Below, in pieces: positions 57,968 through 64,000 of a stretch of DNA of 64,000 bases; position 1 is the stretch's first letter; every line of letters starts with the position of its first letter. The notes under the pieces are model-generated. The model had not been told where the DNA came from and did not search any database. It saw nothing but the letters and a program-made list of their open reading frames with translations. Where the stretch lies: assembly GCA_019400425.1 (NCBI GenBank), contig JAFREE010000097.1, positions 1 to 64,000 of the forward strand, in the 5' to 3' direction. Position numbers and translations under genes: made by a program. This DNA comes from Hymenochaete sp. R1 (lineage: Eukaryota > Basidiomycota > Agaricomycetes > Hymenochaetales > Hymenochaetaceae).

Positions 57968-58229
57968 TGATATATGTTTATGGTCAAAGTGCCCATGAGG
58001 AGCGCCTCATGCACACTCTAGCCTCTATGAAAGTGTAACGAGGGTATATGTATGCGCTAATGTATGGTGGTGGAACGAAGTAAAGAAGCCTTCCCCGGAC
58101 GCGTTGAGCTTGAGCTCGGCTCGACTGCTTTCATGTGATTTCATAATCATAGACATTAAGCATTACATAACACGGACACTCTCAATTCGTGTACGCTTCA
58201 TCTCTTCCAATGACTACGCAAAAACCGTC
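57968..58229. promoter_or_regulatory. Bidirectional promoter lipase / VPS72
   Basis: 262 bases between divergent start codons. A GGACGCGTTG stretch near 58098-58107 contains ACGCGT. No other motif recognised. Confidence 0.45.
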
Positions 58230-59599
58230 ATGCTGGACGCAGAAAATGATTCGATGGTGCAACGGCGCTCGCGCAGAAGCACAGCCGGGAACCGAATGGC
58301 AGCAGCGTTAGCTGAGATGGCGGCGTTGAACCCTGAGCCAGAACCAGAGGAAGAAGACAGAGATTTCGAAAATCTTGTAGGTCAGTTGGTGTGTCTATTG
58401 AGTCTCATGCCACCCCGCCATCCTCCCCTAACGTTGATGGACTTGCCATGTAGACGAAGAGGAGATTTTTGACTCAGATTTTGCGAGTACGGACGAAGAG
58501 GAGGAGGAGCGAAGAGCGGAAGATGCTGGGGAACAGGCAGTGTTGGCTGAAGAGAAGGAGCAGGCTACCCGGGCACGAAGAGTACGTTCCAGCAGGATGC
58601 ATATCTTTGACTCTTAATTCTTAAACTAAAGGCTTTGCCCAAGCTTAGATGGCAAGTAGACAGGCAAAAGTCGCTTCGACTACTGCTGCGAATGGACACG
58701 CGCGTAAAGCTTCTACCTCTGGCACGAAGCCCAAACGTCCTCGCGTTTCTGTTACATTCGCAGAAGGCTTTGAAACAACAACGGCCAACTCGCCTGGTGC
58801 AGCTGGTCCCAATTCTGCACCTCTTCGGAGCAACAGGCGCCAAAGCACCATTCTCTCTTCTCAATCCCTCCAATCGCGTCTCCAACTCGCTGAACAACGT
58901 CGACTCTCCCTTCCAAAAAGGGAGAAGGAGCAGGAGGTCGTCTATACACAAGCAGAAATGCTAGCGCGGGCACTAGATACGGAGGAAGGGAATGTAGCTA
59001 GTCACCGAGACTACCTGGTTTTGGAGGCGGAAAAGAGGAGGCGGGCGAAAGTTGTAAGGAAGACGGTTGGAGGGCCGGTGCTCAGATGGATTAGCAGGGC
59101 AGAGGAGGAAGAGAACCCGTTATTACCACACGTCGGTCACACTGCTTCATCGCCTCCATCGCCCGCGGGAACAAAAGCCAAAGTGAACAAGAATTACCTT
59201 GTGCATGAGTTGGGTCAGGATAAAGACTCACCGAGGCCTGAATGGAAGAAGACGATGGGTGCAGTGTTTGGAACGCATGTCAAATGGGAAGACGTGAAAG
59301 TTTTTGGTGGGAGAAATAGACCTCTTTGTAAGCCTAGTTTCGCCTTGTCCCTTTTTATATCTCCTTACTCGTTCGCTGGAGCTCGGCCTATTCCACGATG
59401 CCCTCTTACGGGTCGGCCTGCGCGGTACCGGGATCCACGGACGGGCGTGCCATTCGCGAACGTAGAAGCATATGGTTTACTTGGACAAGTCCTCAGAAAC
59501 GAATACTGGTGGAACGAAGAGTTGAGATGTTTTACGAGTAGTGAGGCCCAGCTGGAAAACGAAGATGCGCCGGGATCAGATGGCGAAGTAATCCGTTAA
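58230..59599 (+). CDS. VPS72: SWR1 complex subunit Vps72/Swc2 (YL1 family)
   Basis: Binds the H2A.Z-H2B dimer and delivers it to the SWR1 remodeller. The N-terminus MLDAENDSMVQRRSRRSTAG is the YL1 opening (RRSTRxTAGNRM-like), followed by an acidic EEEIFDSDFAST, DEEEEER region across a short intron. This is the part known to contact H2A.Z. The basic middle (KPKRPRVSVTFAEGF) and coiled stretch VYTQAEMLARALDTEEGN fit the family. After an intron at about 59328-59381 comes the YL1 C-terminal domain, PIPRCPLTGRPARYRDPRTG, then PFANVEAYGLL. An ATG at 58210 lies in a different frame, so 58230 is used. Confidence 0.93.
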
Positions 59600-60651
59600 G
59601 TGAATCTAATTGGCGTTCAAATATGTACAATTGGCTCATCTATGTGGATTTATACCATGTATTAAATATGTCATGCTGTCTACACATCATGGATGCATCA
59701 TCTGCATCAACCTTGACGGTGTATAATTAGCAGCACCATTGTGAGTCACATTTACCTCGCGCTTGACTTGAAAAGCAATGTGGATCTACGATATGGACTG
59801 GACAAGTTATATCAAAGGAACGGATAAAACCTAGGCGGGATCAATAAGCAGCTTTCGCCGTCATATACGCTGACACGGAGATTAATTACTCTGCAGCAAA
59901 GTCAGCATTTTGCCGGAGGACTCAGGCGAAGCCGATATCATCATTGATAAATTTACTGACATGATGAGGAGGTCAAATAACTCAAACAATAGACACGCGA
60001 CTTGAATAAGAAGGAAGCGTTGGAGGATAAGGTTGCACCGACAAAGGCGAAAATCGTCGAAGAAAAGAGAAGATAAAGAGGCAGTTCGCCCTCAATCGGA
60101 ATCCGCGAAGGAAATGCTGCTAGAGTACGTACGAGAGGGCAACATTGGAAGAGTGTCGATCGAGATTCTCCGAAATTATCTAGGAAATTCAAACAAATAA
60201 CTGCTCTGCTCGAATGCACTGATGACGATGAATTCAACAAGAATTTAACTCTAGGAAGAGCTCTCTGGTCTTAAGAAGAAGGCTGAGGTGAAGCTTTAGG
60301 CTGGTTTTGTGGTTCCCAAGGATCTTCACATTTATACCTATGATTTCGAGTCGGATTGGGAATGAAATGCTTGATGGGTGTTATCATAGTTCGGTCCTGT
60401 TCAACGACTTTAATAAGCCCAGATTTCCAGATACTGATAAGAGACCAATTGTGCAATCTTGAAACAAAGGAGCAGAACATCAATGGCACTGGATCGAGCC
60501 AGATAAAGGAAGAACGGTATTATTTGAAAATAAACTTGCGAATACTAAATTAAATAGGTATATATACAACAAAGATGCAGCAGTCGTCGAAAGCAAGGCG
60601 GAGAGCAAGAAGAGATCAGAGCTAAGCAAGCATACAGTAGATTCCCAATCC
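59600..60651. other. Intergenic between convergent VPS72 and BTB genes
   Basis: About 1.05 kb. A short plus-strand stretch near 60005-60080 reads NKKEALEDKVAPTKAKIVEE before a stop. It may be a coding relic, but no intact gene is supported. Confidence 0.45.
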
Positions 60652-61949
60652 TCAAGAAACCGGCTTCTCCTCTACTTCGAGAGGCCTTCCGCTAAAGTCT
60701 TCCATCCCAAACCAAGTAGGCACCGCCAACCAAATTCTCTCCCTAGCAGCCCTCACGGAGCCCTCAAAGTCCTTCCGACACGCCGCACAAACCTTCAGCC
60801 CGCACATTGTCGTCCCATCGCTGAAATCCGTCCGTCCCATCATTTCTGCGGCCTGCGTAAGTGAGAACAAAGGATCGCAGTCCCGCCCCGAGGCAAGCCC
60901 CGATACTGCCCGAAGCAGGTTGAGCATGATATAGTAGAAGGATTCGCGGCACACGCGTCCGTTCTCGCCGAGAGGGGATGTCAAGTTGTGACAGTCTGTA
61001 GCTGGTTCGCGATTAGAGAGTTCTTCGTCGATGAATGTGGAGACGATACGCTGAGCGCGTTCTCGGCCAATGAGAACCGCTCGTAGATCAAAGAGGGAGA
61101 GGTGTATAGAGGCTGCTTCAGAGTCACGGTATTTAGGGTCGACGAATGATGTCCTGATGGGACTGTCGGCTCCTGATTTGAGTACTCCAGAAACAATCTT
61201 GGATGGTCCGTAGCGACAAAGATCATAGAACGCAGAAGGCAGGAGGTTTAGAAGATTCATTTCGCGAGCATAGTTGATCACAAGGATAGGGTGAGCAAAA
61301 CGTGCTCGTGGGTTGTACCGACCAACGCTGTCAGTCGCTTCAAGTTCCCGAGAGTCCCAAGAGCCAATAGTAGTGGGCCAGTCTATTGAAAGCCGACTCA
61401 GACAGCGTTCACGGAGGTGATCGACGAAGTATTTGGCAGAGAGGCGATGAATAGCAGCAAGGCCCGCAAAGTCGGACGCTGCCAGTTGCTTGAAGTATCT
61501 AGAATCGTTTAAAGAATGTCAGCGGCGGTTTTTTCTTACTAATCGGTTACTCACAACCCATCGTACATTGCTTTCAGCAAAAACCAAATGTCCTCCGGTG
61601 AATCGTGCAAGTGTATTACAGGGCACCCTTCCAGCGTCCTGTCGTCCATCGGTGGCGGAAGAGACATCAAGTCTGAGAAGACAACAGAATGTCTCGCAAG
61701 TATGCCCCTATGTATTTTGAACAGGAAGTTTCGCGCCATGAGCACAACGTTGCCATCTTCGAACCAGAAGTCCGACTGCGTCGTCGCTTCCAAAGTGTCG
61801 ACCGTGTTGGAAAGCGGATGGAACGAGGTGACAGGGCTGCCAGTGCCAGTTTTAGGCGAGGACAAAGACTCCGAACCGCATCCATAGAGAGTTGGAGTCG
61901 GACTGGCGAGGTTTTGAGGGGAATAAGAGGGCTCGTAGTCTTGAAGCAT
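60652..61949 (-). CDS. BTB/POZ domain protein
   Basis: Two exons. Exon 1 starts MLQDYEPSYSPQNLASP and contains the BTB core: FWFEDGNVVLMARNFLFKIH, RGILARHSVVFSDL, then EGCPVIHLHDSPEDIWFLLK. That is the D-G-N-V and F-x-V-H-R pattern of the agaricomycete BTB family. An intron (about 61502-61556) joins YDGL to YFKQLAASDFAGLAAIHRLS, a BACK-like helix pair, then RFAHPILVINYAREMNLLNL. The C-terminal part has many Cys (CHNL, CRESF, CDP, CGLKVCAACR). Such proteins are often Cul3 adaptors or transcription cofactors, but this subfamily is uncharacterised and often expanded in mushrooms. Confidence 0.88.
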
Positions 61950-63054
61950 GATGAATCCCGGAGAACGAAAAGCAGCCTAAGAACAGAAATGGAGAGCAGA
62001 AGCGAAAGCAGATGAAAGCAAGAGAGATAGCTGGCAAGAACGTCTGTCGATGACCTTGGCTGGGATTTATATATTGATCGAGTGATCCCCAGCCCATCGT
62101 TAACGTTGGCGGGCAGGCACTGAGTCAAGGTCAAGACGGTAACTGCGGAGACCGGACTTTGAGGCTGGCAAATATGCATGTGAGCCAATCATATGAGTTT
62201 AATGGAATCACCAGCCTCCTGTCCGTCCGTTTACATCTCATCCCAGAGTATTGAAAATCGAGCCGCTAGACTGATCTTAGTGTAAAGTCACTAGTACTGC
62301 AAATCTTCAAGTCGTAGTCACTAAACGAAGAGACTGGAAGTATACAAAGTGAGTGCCGATGCCTATTTAAGTAGGCAATTCTCACACAGTACGCGCGAAG
62401 CCCATATTTGTCTGCTTCTAAACTCTCAACTTTTTCTCAAATTGTTTCACTTTTCTTCTCTGCTCATAGATTGGGATGCAAAAGCCATCAATATTGGATA
62501 TAGAATGACTTCAGCAGAAAGTTTGTATAGTTTGCGCGTGGCTTTAAAACATCAGGGTCAGTCGAGTCGGAGCTAGCCATTCAGACAGCTATCGTTCTTG
62601 GTACTTACCACCGTTCACTGGCAGTTTCAATTTGTCATTTGCTTAATTGCATGACTGACGCTGACTCATATGTCACCTCACGATGAAAGACAAAGGTCTA
62701 CGCTGTATCGGTGCAATTATCGGTAACACCGTAACATCCTTAATGGCTTCTGTCTTAAGTCTAAGTTGTTTCCAACAGGGTAATCATGCTACCAGGGTCA
62801 CTCTCCCTTCGAAATCCAAGTAAGTTGCATCTGATTCCAGACGAACCAATTTTAAATTCGGTTATCGGAATAATGTTGAGATTGATCGAGTTAGTATGGT
62901 CTCTTGTGAGTCATGTTTTTCTCGTTCTTTAGCATATACCAAAGTCATTAATATTGGTGCGTGAAGACATCGAAGACGTTGACCGCGAATACCGATAAAA
63001 CTGACATCGCGCGGAGCTACGAGATTATATTGACCATCAAGTACTTGAAGTACT
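61950..63054. other. Intergenic, BTB promoter to coiled-coil gene 3' end
   Basis: About 1.1 kb. Contains small unrelated open frames only. Nothing supported. Confidence 0.45.
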
Positions 63055-64000
63055 TTACTCCCAATCTGACTCGGAATCGTAAAGGTCGAGATCGATCGGA
63101 GTCTCAAAGTCTGCCAAATTCCAACCTCTCTCTGTGGCTTCCTCGTGAAGTCCAGAGAGCTCATCCCGCAGCTGGAGCAACTGCATCGTTGTATCCACCG
63201 TCATGAGTGCCTTCGACTGATTGATCGTTTTGATGTCTTCGACGACCTCATGGAATCTGATCTTGCCCCTCAGCTCATTATGATCCATCTTGTGGAATAG
63301 TTTGCGGAGCTTCCGATTTTCGTAAAGTTGATCGTCGAGTTTGTCTCTCTTTCGACGAAACTCCGCCTTCTTCTCCGAAATCAGACTGTCGTTTGCTTTC
63401 TGTTGTTTCAGGTCACGGATCTCTTGTTTGATTTGGTCAACCTTCGCATCGAGCTTCTTGACCGCAGCTATGATTTCGTCGGCTTTCGCATAGTGCTCCG
63501 GCAGAATGTCAACTTTGTGGAATAATAGATTCCGGCGAGCTTGAAACACTGTCGATGCATCTATGTATTCATCCAACGTCATTTGAAATGTCCACCGATT
63601 AATTAAAGAGGATCCTCGTACCTGTAACATAACGAGCACTTGAGATCTTATTCTTGCGCAGTTGGGCCAACTTATTGCTGATCTCCGAGCGCCGTTTCAT
63701 CTTTATATTCTTTATATCCTCCATTTCCGAAACATCAACGCCTTTACGCCTCCTGAGCTTCCCGAGCTCCGCCTGGAAACCCTTGATTTCAATGTCGAGA
63801 CGTTCATGTTCAACATACAGGCGCTCCGCTTCGGGGCGGTTGTGACGCAAATACCTTGACATGCGGTCTGGATCATTCCAATGGTCGTCCGCTCGGGTCT
63901 TCTTGCCGCCTGCCTGCGCTGCGACGACTGTCTCTGAGTCACCACTAGCCTGCAACGCGCTACTAGTATCTTCCAGCGATTCTGCTGGCAATGCGACATC
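63055..64000 (-). CDS. Coiled-coil protein, 5' end outside the window (unrecognised)
   Basis: The frame is open to the right edge (DVALPAESLEDTSSALQAS at the edge), and no in-frame ATG is seen there, so the start lies outside. One intron at about 63556-63628 joins SSARYVT to VFQARRNLLFHKVDILPEHY. Most of the protein is charged helix with heptad pattern (SEISNKLAQLRKNKIS, then DAKVDQIKQEIRDLKQQKAN and KKAEFRRKRDKLDDQLYENR). It ends in an acidic IDLDLYDSESDWE. No family recognised; a structural or scaffolding role is possible but unproven. Confidence 0.75.

Noticed and set aside
59953..60240. Open frames in the gap after VPS72
   Set aside because: Short. The plus-strand NKKEALEDKVAP stretch is broken by a stop, and the minus-strand frame shows no family likeness.
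1..64000. Transposable elements or CRISPR arrays
   Set aside because: I looked for terminal repeats with transposase or reverse-transcriptase motifs and for regularly spaced repeats, and found none. The only repeats are microsatellites and the gene-family duplications.

Overview
This window looks like nuclear DNA of a mushroom-forming basidiomycete (Agaricomycetes). Genes are dense and on both strands. Almost every gene is cut by short GT-AG introns of about 45-70 bases, intergenic stretches are CT-rich, and the recognisable proteins are fungal housekeeping types. No operon, phage, CRISPR array or intact transposon was seen. Gene models below were spliced by hand from reading frame, splice-site phase and domain continuity, so spans are CDS spans (start to stop codon, introns included). 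Layout, left to right. 0-16.7 kb: a cell-cycle flavoured block. It holds an Mbp1-type APSES/ankyrin subunit of the G1/S factor MBF, a WD40-repeat protein, a Pcl/Pho80-type cyclin, an intron-containing tRNA-Arg(ACG), a large disordered protein with repeated PSSQ motifs, dUTPase sharing a short divergent promoter with it, and an F-box protein. CGCG elements of the type MBF binds lie upstream of several of these, including a tight cluster in front of the MBF gene itself. 17.5-18.8 kb: a WW-domain protein with a Gly/Pro/Tyr-rich tail. 19.9-38.3 kb: the most unusual part. Five paralogous genes of an unrecognised family (called A to E here; four on the plus strand at 19.9-28.0 kb, one on the minus strand at 37.1-38.3 kb) share the same four-exon plan, an almost invariant 78-81 base exon 2, and two Cys-Cys...His modules. 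An ARL2-type GTPase sits between A and B. A PNUTS-like PP1 regulatory subunit and an HMG-box protein lie between D and E. 39-42 kb: IMP3 (U3 snoRNP), then a small coiled-coil gene with a decayed duplicate beside it. 43.4-49.5 kb: a very large Gln/Gly/Pro-rich LIM-domain-binding-type co-regulator. 50.8-64 kb: mitochondrial short/branched-chain acyl-CoA dehydrogenase, a Hem25/SLC25A38-type mitochondrial glycine carrier, SPT4, a class 3 (DAGL-like) lipase, the SWR1 subunit Vps72/YL1, a BTB/POZ protein, and a coiled-coil protein cut by the window edge. Functional threads: G1/S transcription and DNA precursor supply (MBF, cyclin, dUTPase), transcription and chromatin (PNUTS, HMG box, LDB-type co-regulator, SPT4, Vps72), ribosome biogenesis (IMP3) and mitochondrial metabolism (acyl-CoA dehydrogenase, glycine carrier for haem). 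The A-E family is the best candidate for an undescribed, lineage-specific system.
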